Assembly (NCBI GenBank): GCA_023417315.1
Contig: JAEZFW010000017.1
Coordinates: forward strand, 161,952 to 225,951
Source of the DNA: Pseudomonadota bacterium
Lineage (GTDB): Bacteria; Pseudomonadota; Gammaproteobacteria; Steroidobacterales; Steroidobacteraceae
Reading direction: 5' to 3'
Length of the DNA: 64,000 nt
Of this stretch, positions 18,859-26,229 are shown in pieces. The first letter of the stretch is position 1. Each line of letters opens with the position of its first letter. Made by a program: the position numbers and the translations under genes. Below the pieces are notes generated by a model. That model worked only from the letters and a program-made list of their open reading frames with translations, was not told where the DNA came from and ran no database searches.

Positions 18859-19284
18859 TTACGCCTCGAGCCGCGCATTCATCGTGATCTTCGCGTTCAA
18901 GACTTTCGACACGGGGCAACCCTCTTTGGCTTTGTTCGCAAGCTCGTCGAACTTCGCTTGATCGATATTCGGGATCTCTGCCACGACATCCAGGTGGCTC
19001 GAGGTGATCTCGAAGCCGCCTCCAACCTTATCGATCGTGACTGCAGCACGCGTTTCGATGCGATCGGGCGTAAAACCTGCTTCGCCGAGCATCAGCGAGA
19101 GCGCCATCGAGAAGCAGCCCGCATGAGCCGCGCCGATCAGCTCCTCGGGATTCGTGCCCTTGCCGCTCTCGAAGCGCGACTTGAAACCGTACTGCGCCTC
19201 GTTGAGGACGCCGGATTCGGTGGAGATCACTCCGCCACCTTCTTTGATCGTGCCCTTCCATACTGCCGATGCGTTCTTGATCAT
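18859..19284 (-). CDS. osmC: OsmC-family peroxiredoxin
   Basis: The 141-residue protein matches OsmC: the two redox cysteines are C57 (AAHAGCFSMAL) and C123 (KEGCPVSKVL), and an R38/E48-type pocket is present (KSRFESGKGTNPEELIGA). It reduces organic hydroperoxides in the cytoplasm. The start at 19284 has a near-perfect GGAGGAG; an open extension of 29 codons upstream falls in repeat sequence and is rejected. Confidence 0.93.
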   Translation of the reverse strand: MIKNASAVWKGTIKEGGGVISTESGVLNEAQYGFKSRFESGKGTNPEELIGAAHAGCFSMALSLMLGEAGFTPDRIETRAAVTIDKVGGGFEITSSHLDVVAEIPNIDQAKFDELANKAKEGCPVSKVLNAKITMNARLEA

Positions 19285-19304
19285 GACTCCTCCTTCAAAT
19301 GGCA

Positions 19305-19464
19305 AGCTACCGCTTGAAGCTCCCGCTAGAAAGCTGCCGCTAGAGGGGCGCGGTGCGCCGAGAAAGCTCACGCTAGACAGACAAACCGGATCTGATCTAG
19401 CGGTAGCTATCTAGCGGGAGGTGTCTAGCGGTAGCCCTCCAGCGATAGCTGTCTAGCGATCGCT
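19305..19464. repeat. Array of inverted 12-mers (AGCTNCCGCTAG / CTAGCGGTAGCT)
   Basis: Four units read AGCTNCCGCT(AG) at 19305, 19318, 19332 and 19365. Five units read in the opposite orientation, CTAGCGGTAGCT-like, at 19397, 19411, 19425, 19440 and 19453. Together they make a long imperfect inverted repeat in the 225-nt gap between the aldehyde dehydrogenase and OsmC genes (both minus strand). Units differ at one or two central bases. It could fold as an mRNA hairpin or be a small dispersed element. Confidence 0.8.
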
Positions 19465-19509
19465 TCCCGCCGCGCAGCGCGCGTGGAAGCGCGCTGCCGG
19501 GCGGGCTGT

Positions 19510-21054
19510 TCAGATGCTCATGCACACGGACTTCGTCTCGAGATAATTGTTCAACACCTCGTGGCCCATCTCGCGGCCCCAGCCGGATTGCTTGTAACCG
19601 CCGAACGGTAGCGCTGCATCGAAGATGTTGTAGCAGTTCACCCAGACGGTGCCCGCGCGCAGGCGATTTGCAATGCGATGGGCACGGCTGATGTCTTTCG
19701 TCCACACACCCGCTGCCAGTCCGTAGACCGTATCGTTCGCGCGCCGCACGAGCTCGTCGTCGATTTCCTTGAAGGGCATCACCGTTACGACCGGACCGAA
19801 GATTTCCTCCTGGACGACGCGCATGTCATCGCGTGTGTTGTCGATGACCGTGGGACGCACGAAGTAGCCTCCGTGGTTCGTGCCGCGGATCTGCGGCCCG
19901 ACAGACAGGCGTGCACCTTCATCGTGTGCGGACGTCAGGAACGCTGAGACTCTCTCGAACTGCGTCTGCGAGACCAACGGGCCCATCTGCGTTTCTGGAT
20001 CGAGCCCTGCCCCGACCTTCAGCGAGTTGGCGTACTCAGTGACGCCTTCCACGACACGATCATAGATCTTCTGCTGCACGAACAGGCGTGATCCAGCGCA
20101 ACAGCATTGTCCATGGTTGAAGAAGATGGCACTCGCAGCTCCAGGGATCGCGAGATTGAGATCGGCATCCTCGAGCACGATGTTCGGCGACTTGCCACCG
20201 AGCTCGAGCGTCACTTTCTTGAGATTGCCGGCCGCGGCCTTCACGATCAAACGTCCGACTTCGGTCGAGCCGGTGAATGCCACCTTATCGACGCCCTCAT
20301 GTGCCGCGAGCGGCGCACCGCACGTCTCACCGAATCCGGTGAGCACGTTGAGCACACCCGGCGGCAAGCCGGCTTCCATGGCCAGCTCCGCGAGCCGCAA
20401 CGCTGACAGCGGTGTTTCCTCTGCTGGCTTCAGCACGACCGTGCAACCCGTCGCCAGCACCGGGGCCAGCTTCCACGCCGCCATCAGCAACGGGAAGTTC
20501 CACGGAATGATCTGCGCGACGACACCGACAGGCTCTCTGCGAGTGAATGCGTGATATTGCGCATTCGGCGTGTACGGCACCGACAACGAGATCGTGCTGC
20601 CTTCGAGCTTAGTGGCCCATCCCGCCATGTAGCGGAATATCTCCGCGGCTAGAGGCACGTCGGCTGCGCGCGCCACGACGATGGGCTTGCCATTGTCGAG
20701 TGCTTCGAGCTGCGCGAGCTCCTCGAGGTTGTGCTCGATGAGATCGCCGATCTTCCAGAGGATGCGCCCTCGCTCCGATGCAGTCATCCGTGCCCAAGGT
20801 CCACTCTCGAATGCGCTGCGGGCTGCGGCGACCGCGAGATCGACGTCGCGATTATCGCAGGACGCGGCATATCCGATGACCTCCGCATTCGACGGATCGT
20901 AGATCTCGAACGTCTTGCCCGATTGCGCGGGTTGCCACGTTCCATTGATCAGAGCCTTGTGCGGCCGGCTCACGAAGGCCCGCGCGCCCGCGCTCAGGCT
21001 CGTGAGCTGTGCGCTCGTGCGTTCGGTCGTGGTGCGTTCACTGGTGGTGCTCAT
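19510..21054 (-). CDS. NAD(P)-dependent aldehyde dehydrogenase
   Basis: The 514-residue enzyme of the classical ALDH superfamily oxidises aldehydes to acids. The catalytic cysteine is in GQCCCAG (C318 by analogy with the middle cysteine of ALDH2), and the general-base glutamate is in LELGGKSP (E284). Cofactor-binding PWNFP and FTGSTEVG motifs are present. It is most like the phenylacetaldehyde/betaine aldehyde group, but the substrate is not set by sequence. The start at 21054 has GGAGG upstream. The N-terminal 30 residues are Thr/Ser-rich and unusual. Confidence 0.93.
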   Translation of the reverse strand: MSTTSERTTTERTSAQLTSLSAGARAFVSRPHKALINGTWQPAQSGKTFEIYDPSNAEVIGYAASCDNRDVDLAVAAARSAFESGPWARMTASERGRILWKIGDLIEHNLEELAQLEALDNGKPIVVARAADVPLAAEIFRYMAGWATKLEGSTISLSVPYTPNAQYHAFTRREPVGVVAQIIPWNFPLLMAAWKLAPVLATGCTVVLKPAEETPLSALRLAELAMEAGLPPGVLNVLTGFGETCGAPLAAHEGVDKVAFTGSTEVGRLIVKAAAGNLKKVTLELGGKSPNIVLEDADLNLAIPGAASAIFFNHGQCCCAGSRLFVQQKIYDRVVEGVTEYANSLKVGAGLDPETQMGPLVSQTQFERVSAFLTSAHDEGARLSVGPQIRGTNHGGYFVRPTVIDNTRDDMRVVQEEIFGPVVTVMPFKEIDDELVRRANDTVYGLAAGVWTKDISRAHRIANRLRAGTVWVNCYNIFDAALPFGGYKQSGWGREMGHEVLNNYLETKSVCMSI

Positions 21055-21398
21055 GGAATCCTCCACTCGTCTGCACCCGACACGGGATGAAATGTCGGGC
21101 ATGTACTTGCGATGCTGGTTTTCGCCGAGTGCGACGCTGCCTCAGCGGAAAGCGAGACCATGAGCCGAGTTGCCGCCCACTAACATCCGAGGAAATACCG
21201 GGAAGGATGCGGTGCGATTACTAAGGAAATTGACACGCGGCCACCTGGATAACACGCACCGCGGCCGCCGCGCTTCCACGGAACCGGCATGAGCTTGCGA
21301 CGTTACTCGTTGGGCTCGCACCGAGCTCGGGCCGCCGATCTCACTGCTTCTTACGGCTTGCTGATGGACAGACACCTATCCGACGAAGTGGCCGCAGC
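21055..21398. other. Divergent intergenic region before the oxidase cluster
   Basis: This 344-nt region lies between the aldehyde dehydrogenase and CopD-like genes. It holds the divergent promoters. A TTGACA at 21229-21234 looks like a -35 box, but I see no -10 box at a good distance. There is no convincing small gene. Confidence 0.4.
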
Positions 21399-22301
21399 AT
21401 GCTCGTGACGCTGCTGAAGTTCCTGCACCTTTCGGCGATCGCGGTGTGGGCGGCCGGGCTGATCTGCCTGCCCCTTCTGAATCGTCAGCGCGATAGGGTC
21501 GGAGACGCGACCGATCTGCATCGGCTGCACTCGATGGTGCGGTTCTTCTTCGTCGTGATCGTCTCTCCCGCTGCGTTCGTCGCGATCGCCAGCGGCACCG
21601 CGCTGATCTTCGCACAACAGACGTTCACCCTCTGGTTCTCGGTGAAGCTGCTGCTCGTCGGCGTGCTCGTCGGCATCCACATGCGCCTCGGCCACATCAT
21701 CCTGCGGCTATTCGAGAAATCCGCCCGTTGGCCCACATGGCGTCATATGGCATTGACGACCCTCACCATCGCAACGGCGACGGGCATCGTGACCGTTGTG
21801 TTGCTCAAACCGGCCCTTGAATGGGACGCGCTCCATGCGGAGGTCTTCGAGCCAGGAAGGCTCGGCGCGCTGTTCGACCGTCACGCGCATCGGGACGCTC
21901 GCGACGAGGAGCGCGTGCTCGCGTCACTTGTCCGAATCGATCATCAGTCCGACACCGTGATGAAAAACCAGCTTGCCGCCATGCCATCCGGCGAGGCCGG
22001 TGAAGATCGCGGCGAGCACCGACAGCGCGAGTCCGTGCGGCAGCACCTCATCGGGAGCAGTCAGCCTCAGCCCCCAATTGGCGCCGGCGATCGCGAGCAA
22101 CGTCATCGCTGCGATGGCGTGAGACCAACTGCTGACTCGACTGCGGATGCCTTTGACTGCCAGCAGCTCCGCGGTTCCGACGAGCGCGGCGAAGATGCCG
22201 AGCCCAAAGGCGAAACCCGCGCTCCAAATGCCCGCGCGCAGGAAGAAGTCATCGCCGAAGAACCAATAGAAAATGTCGATGCCCAGCGTCGCGAACACTA
22301 A
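21399..22301 (+). CDS. CopD-like membrane protein with antisense read-through tail
   Basis: Residues 1-145 form four membrane helices of the CopD/COG1981 type (LLKFLHLSAIAVWAAGLICLP, FFVVIVSPAAFVAIASG, WRHMALTTLTIATATGIV). Similar proteins sit beside cytochrome oxidase genes. The frame then stays open for another 155 residues that are highly charged, have no recognisable fold, and are antisense to the DUF2231 gene (overlap 21924-22301). The functional protein probably ends near residue 150. Either the natural stop was lost, or the long tail is truly translated. Both other frames contain stops near 21790-21818, so a simple frameshift does not restore a family-like ending. Confidence 0.65.
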   Translation: MLVTLLKFLHLSAIAVWAAGLICLPLLNRQRDRVGDATDLHRLHSMVRFFFVVIVSPAAFVAIASGTALIFAQQTFTLWFSVKLLLVGVLVGIHMRLGHIILRLFEKSARWPTWRHMALTTLTIATATGIVTVVLLKPALEWDALHAEVFEPGRLGALFDRHAHRDARDEERVLASLVRIDHQSDTVMKNQLAAMPSGEAGEDRGEHRQRESVRQHLIGSSQPQPPIGAGDREQRHRCDGVRPTADSTADAFDCQQLRGSDERGEDAEPKGETRAPNARAQEEVIAEEPIENVDAQRREH

Positions 22302-22442
22302 CGCGATGGGAAAATGAACACTCATCGCATGCAGGGGATGACCTGCAACCGCAATGGTCGAGCTCACATCGTGCTTTGCCACGGCCTCTACCGGTGGGCT
22401 GCGCGAGCTCGATGCTCTCGATTCAGGGTCGTCGCTACTCAT
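21924..22442 (-). CDS. DUF2231 membrane protein
   Basis: The 172-residue protein has four or five membrane helices, with the family signature HPLHAMSVHFPIAL at the first helix and GAELL-like, HA and HG(G) residues in later helices (SWSHAIAAMTLLAIA, GWHGGKLVFHHGVG). DUF2231 proteins are often next to oxidase or cytochrome genes and may bind heme through the histidines. The start at 22442 has GGAGAAG ten bases upstream. It is transcribed against the oxidase genes and overlaps the tail of the CopD-like frame and the proposed 5' end of the COX II gene. Confidence 0.82.
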   Translation of the reverse strand: MSSDDPESRASSSRSPPVEAVAKHDVSSTIAVAGHPLHAMSVHFPIALVFATLGIDIFYWFFGDDFFLRAGIWSAGFAFGLGIFAALVGTAELLAVKGIRSRVSSWSHAIAAMTLLAIAGANWGLRLTAPDEVLPHGLALSVLAAIFTGLAGWHGGKLVFHHGVGLMIDSDK

Positions 22443-23201
22443 GAGGCCGCTTCTCCTGCCGCACTCGATGGCGAGCGCGACGCTCGCGAACCCGGCTGCG
22501 GCTCCCCTGAAACTCGAGAACGGCAACGCTCGTTCCGCACCGCCCTGATCTACTCGATCTGTCCATTGTCTGCCGGCTGTCGCGCCCCTTTGTCTGCGCT
22601 GGATCCGGAAGGGCCCGCCGCGCGATCGATTGCGACATTGTGGTGGTCGATGTTCGTCGGCGCCGCAGTGTTATTCGCGCTCGTGATGGGACTGCTCTGG
22701 TGGGCGTATCGCAAGCCAGGATTCGGCACCCAAAGCTCGCAGAGGACTTGGGTGTTTCATGCCGGCGTGATCATGCCGGGCATCATCCTTACCGCTTTGG
22801 CCGGCTTCGCCTTGGTGCTAGGCGAACGACTGGTTGCGCGAGGACACGATGAGATCGTGCAGGTCGATGCGATCGCGACTCGTTGGGCGTGGCACTTTCG
22901 CTATCCGCAGATCGATTCGGCGCGCAGCTCAACCGTGCTGCACATTCCGGCGGGGCGTCCAGTCGAAGTGCGCGTGGTGAGCGAAGATGTCATCCACAGC
23001 TTCTGGGTACCGCGGCTTGCCGGGAAGATCGACGCGATACCCGGGCACGAGAATCGAGTGCAGCTCTTGGCCGAACGGGCTGGACACTATGAAGGCGTAT
23101 GCGCCGAATTCTGCGGCCTCGGGCATGCCGGCATGCGCTTTCGCGTCGTCGCACACGATGTCCGTGAGTATGAAGCGGTTGTCAGGGAAGGCACTCGATG
23201 A
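22314..23201 (+). CDS. ctaC: Cytochrome c oxidase subunit II (start uncertain)
   Basis: COX II carries the CuA centre that takes electrons from cytochrome c. Two membrane helices are visible (IATLWWSMFVGAAVLFALVMG, GVIMPGIILTALAGFALVLG), followed by the cupredoxin domain with the ligand set CAEFCGLGHAGM and an upstream His in DVIHSFWVP. No fused heme c domain is present. A lipobox-like LSAGC lies at residue 89 of this frame, so the natural start should be about 15-20 codons earlier, near 22510-22545. No ATG, GTG or TTG occurs there. The earlier ATGs lie opposite the DUF2231 gene. The coordinates therefore give the longest frame. The stop overlaps the next start. Confidence 0.8.
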   Translation: MNTHRMQGMTCNRNGRAHIVLCHGLYRWAARARCSRFRVVATHEAASPAALDGERDAREPGCGSPETRERQRSFRTALIYSICPLSAGCRAPLSALDPEGPAARSIATLWWSMFVGAAVLFALVMGLLWWAYRKPGFGTQSSQRTWVFHAGVIMPGIILTALAGFALVLGERLVARGHDEIVQVDAIATRWAWHFRYPQIDSARSSTVLHIPAGRPVEVRVVSEDVIHSFWVPRLAGKIDAIPGHENRVQLLAERAGHYEGVCAEFCGLGHAGMRFRVVAHDVREYEAVVREGTR

Positions 23202-25711
23202 CGGACGCGACGCACGAGCACGCATCGCCGATCGCGCTGCATGGTGCGCTCGATCGAATCTGGAGCAGCGGCTCGGGATTGACACGCCTATCGGCCGTCA
23301 ATCACACCGTCATCGGCAAGCGTTTCATCGTCACGGCACTCGTGTTCTTCGCGATCGGCGGCATTCTCGCGATGCTGATCCGCACGCAGCTCGCGACTCC
23401 GAAGGCAGCATTCGTCGGCCCGGAGATCTACAACCAGCTCTTCACCATGCATGGCACGGTGATGATGTTCTTGTTCGCCATTCCGCTGCTGGAAGGGCTG
23501 GGAATGTACTTGCTGCCGAAGATGCTCGGCACGCGCGACTTGGCGTTCCCTCGCTTATCCGCCTACGGCTATTGGTGTTATTTGTTCGGCGGCACGATCA
23601 TCGTCGCAGCCATGCTCTTCGGCGTCGCACCGGATAGCGGCTGGTTCATGTACACGCCGCTCTCCTCGTCTCCTTACACGCCCGGTATCAACGCCGATGT
23701 CTGGCTGCTCGGCGTCACGTTCGTCGAGATCTCCGCGATGACCGCCGCGGTGGAGATCGCCGTGACGATCTTGAAGCTGCGCGCGCCTGGCATGTCGCTC
23801 GATCGCATGCCCCTGTTTGCGTGGTACATGCTGATCACGGCGCTGATGATGATCTTCGGATTCCCACCGCTGATCTTGGGATCGATCTTGTTGGAGATGG
23901 AGCGCGCCTTCGACCTGCCCTTCTTCGATCCGACCCGCGGTGGCGATCCGCTGCTCTGGCAGCACTTGTTCTGGTTATTCGGACATCCCGAGGTCTACAT
24001 CATCTTTCTGCCGGGCGCAGCCGCACTCTCGACGATCATTCCTGTATTCGCGCAGCGACCCATCGTCGGCTATCGCGCGATCGTCATCGCGATCATCGCC
24101 CTCGCCTTCTTGTCGTTCGGCTTGTGGGTCCATCACATGTTCACGGTGGGCATCCCACACCTCGCGCTCGCATTCTTCTCGGCAGCGAGCATGCTCGTCG
24201 CGATTCCCACATCCGTGCAGATCTTCGCCTGGCTCGCCACCTTGGCGAAAGGTAAGCCGCGATTCGACGTGCCGATGCTCTACGTCGTCGGCTTCTTCGC
24301 GGTGTTCGTGATTGGCGGGCTCACTGGCGTGATGCTCGCGGTGGTGCCGTTCAACTGGCAGGTCCACGACACGCACTTCGTCGTCGCGCACTTGCATTAT
24401 GTGCTCGTCGGCGGTTTCGTATTCCCGATGTTGGCGGCGGCTTACTATTGGCTACCCCACTTCACGGGTCGCAGCAGCGTGCATCGGCTATCCGTGCCCG
24501 CGTTCTGGTTGATCTTCATCGGATTCAATCTCACCTTCTTCTTGATGCACCTCACCGGACTGCTCGGCATGCCGCGGCGCGTATTCACCTATGACGCCGA
24601 GCTTGGCTGGACCGGATTGAATCTACTCTCGAGCATCGGCGGATTTGCGCTCACGATGGGGTTTGCGCTGGTGTTCGCGGATATCATCATGCATCTCCGT
24701 TTCGGGCCGCGGAGTGTGCGCAATCCTTGGAATGCTGGCACGCTCGAATGGGCCGCGCCGACGCCGGCGCCAACATATGCGTTCGCCTCGCTGCCGCACA
24801 TCGAGCAACGCGCAGATGATTTAGATGTCGATGAGGTCGGTCCGGCTCTTGCGGCAGGAAAGGGTTATCTCGGTTTTGTCCGCGACGATCGTATGGAAAC
24901 GCTAGGCGTCGATATGCTGACCGGACGCCTCCAGCATCTCATGCTGCTTCCGCGACGCAGTTACCTGCCGCTCGTATCCGGGTTGCTTACCGCGGCCACG
25001 GTCCTGTCGATGCTCTTCAAGATCTACTCGCTGGCAGCGCTGTTTGCGATCGGCGTCGTGATCAGCTTCATCGCGTGGTCGCAGGTCAACACCATCGCGC
25101 GCGATCTTGGGTGGGTGGACGTCGGCCGTGGCGAACGCGCACCCCCTCACACCGAGGTCGATGGGTCATCGCCTTGGTGGGCGGCCGTCTTCTCGTTGCT
25201 TGCGGATGCAGCGATATTCGCATCGCTCGCCTTCGGCACGATCTACGTGTGGCTCGTCGCGCCCCAATGGCCCCCCCGCCAAATCGTCGAGCTCGGTGCC
25301 TGGAGTTATGTCGCGATCGTGGGGTTTGCGGCGTTCTTGCCGCTGGGGCGTTACGCCGTGGCCGCCAATTCGAAAGGCGCGCCGTTCGCTGCGCTCTGGG
25401 TGCTCGTAGCATTATGCGTCATACAAATTGCACTGCTCGCGCTCCTACTGAGCCGAGTTTCGGATCCAAGCACTCACGCTCACCTTGCGACATCCTTCAC
25501 CCTGCTGCTTTATGCCGCCGTACACGCAGGACTCTGCCTCGTGCTCACGCTCAACACGATGTTGAAGACGTATCGCGGCCAAGTCTCACCTCGGCGCCGC
25601 GTGGACTTTTCCGTGAACAAGCTGTGGTACGACTACACGACGGTGACCAGCGCGCTCAGCATCGTGCTCGTGCTGTTCATGCCGCAGCTGATCGACATCG
25701 CACCGCCATGA
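23198..25711 (+). CDS. ctaD: Cytochrome c oxidase subunit I-III fusion
   Basis: The 837-residue protein joins two subunits. Residues about 35-560 are COX I with twelve helices: heme a ligand in FTMHGTV, CuB and cross-linked Tyr in GHPEVYI, His pair in VHHMF, and heme ligands in VAHLHYVLVGG. Residues about 580-640 hold two extra helices, and about 655-837 resemble COX III (PWWAAVFSLLADAAIFASLAFG). Such fusions are typical of some aa3/ba3-like oxidase loci. The start overlaps the subunit II stop by 4 nt. The enzyme reduces oxygen and pumps protons at the inner membrane. Assembly factors (CtaG, Surf1) are not in view. Confidence 0.95.
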   Translation: MTDATHEHASPIALHGALDRIWSSGSGLTRLSAVNHTVIGKRFIVTALVFFAIGGILAMLIRTQLATPKAAFVGPEIYNQLFTMHGTVMMFLFAIPLLEGLGMYLLPKMLGTRDLAFPRLSAYGYWCYLFGGTIIVAAMLFGVAPDSGWFMYTPLSSSPYTPGINADVWLLGVTFVEISAMTAAVEIAVTILKLRAPGMSLDRMPLFAWYMLITALMMIFGFPPLILGSILLEMERAFDLPFFDPTRGGDPLLWQHLFWLFGHPEVYIIFLPGAAALSTIIPVFAQRPIVGYRAIVIAIIALAFLSFGLWVHHMFTVGIPHLALAFFSAASMLVAIPTSVQIFAWLATLAKGKPRFDVPMLYVVGFFAVFVIGGLTGVMLAVVPFNWQVHDTHFVVAHLHYVLVGGFVFPMLAAAYYWLPHFTGRSSVHRLSVPAFWLIFIGFNLTFFLMHLTGLLGMPRRVFTYDAELGWTGLNLLSSIGGFALTMGFALVFADIIMHLRFGPRSVRNPWNAGTLEWAAPTPAPTYAFASLPHIEQRADDLDVDEVGPALAAGKGYLGFVRDDRMETLGVDMLTGRLQHLMLLPRRSYLPLVSGLLTAATVLSMLFKIYSLAALFAIGVVISFIAWSQVNTIARDLGWVDVGRGERAPPHTEVDGSSPWWAAVFSLLADAAIFASLAFGTIYVWLVAPQWPPRQIVELGAWSYVAIVGFAAFLPLGRYAVAANSKGAPFAALWVLVALCVIQIALLALLLSRVSDPSTHAHLATSFTLLLYAAVHAGLCLVLTLNTMLKTYRGQVSPRRRVDFSVNKLWYDYTTVTSALSIVLVLFMPQLIDIAPP

Positions 25712-26046
25712 CGGACACGGTTCAGCCGCGGCGACTCCTGCTACTCGCGGTTGGTTTCGCGATCTGGGCAAGCGCACTCGTGACGTTGTACGGCGTGCAC
25801 GCGGTCGGATGTGCGTTCGGATGGCCGCCTGCTCTCTTGCGCGGAAGCCTCGTGACACTGCTTGCGATCCATATCGTCGCGCTCGCATGGATCATCGTTC
25901 GCCATCTGCGCCGCCATCGATCATCGCAGGATGCGCCGCGACCGATCCCTTTCATCGAGTATGTGGGCGTGGGCGCCGCGATCGCTGCCCTAGCCGCTAC
26001 GCTTTTCACCTTCGCACCGTCTTTCATTCTGAGTCAGTGCGTCTAA
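25708..26046 (+). CDS. Small three-helix membrane protein in the oxidase operon
   Basis: The 112-residue protein has three membrane helices (residues about 10-32, 43-65 and 86-108). ATG 25708 overlaps the oxidase stop (ATGA), so it belongs to the operon. An in-frame open stretch upstream to 25075 only runs antisense-like through the oxidase gene and is discarded. It may be an accessory or subunit IV-like polypeptide; I do not recognise the family. Confidence 0.75.
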   Translation: MTDTVQPRRLLLLAVGFAIWASALVTLYGVHAVGCAFGWPPALLRGSLVTLLAIHIVALAWIIVRHLRRHRSSQDAPRPIPFIEYVGVGAAIAALAATLFTFAPSFILSQCV

Positions 26047-26090
26047 CGGCGGCTTCAAGCGCAAGTTTTCATCCTCGCAGCCTCCTCACG

Positions 26091-26139
26091 ATTGTTGTCA
26101 CACCTACAAACTTCTATATCCACTCTGTAGGACAACAAT
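26091..26139. promoter_or_regulatory. Nested inverted repeat after the oxidase operon
   Basis: The outer arms ATTGTTGTC (26091-26099) and GACAACAAT (26131-26139) pair perfectly. Inner arms CTACA (26104-26108) and TGTAG (26126-26130) pair too, with ACAC bulged. It lies 45 nt past the stop at 26046. Without a T-tract it may be a terminator of modest strength or a binding site for a dimeric regulator. Confidence 0.55.
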
Positions 26140-26156
26140 CACCTACCCCACGTCGG

Positions 26157-26180
26157 AACGCACGCGCGTGGCCGTGCGTT
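26157..26180. promoter_or_regulatory. Perfect 8-bp hairpin in the leader of the surface-glycan operon
   Basis: AACGCACG (26157-26164) and CGTGCGTT (26173-26180) pair perfectly around an 8-nt loop. It lies 50 nt before the TTG start at 26230. In RNA it could act as an attenuator-like stem; in DNA as an operator. Confidence 0.5.
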
Positions 26181-26195
26181 AAGCGTCCCGTTGAA

Positions 26196-26212
26196 CCTAC
26201 TTAATAAGTAGG
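26196..26212. promoter_or_regulatory. Operator-like palindrome before the radical SAM gene
   Basis: The sequence CCTACTTAATAAGTAGG has 7-bp arms around AAT and lies 17 nt before the TTG start at 26230. A GGGGGAA ribosome-binding site follows at about 26215-26221. Its AT-rich centre and position suit a repressor site or a structured 5' end. Confidence 0.55.
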
Positions 26213-26229
26213 CCCGGGGGAACGCAGCC

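Noticed and set aside
19305..19464. CRISPR array.
   Set aside because: Units are only 12 bp, occur in both orientations, spacers are short and irregular, and no cas genes are present.
25075..25707. Upstream extension of the small membrane protein gene.
   Set aside because: It runs in another frame through the oxidase gene, and ATG 25708 in an ATGA overlap is a better start.
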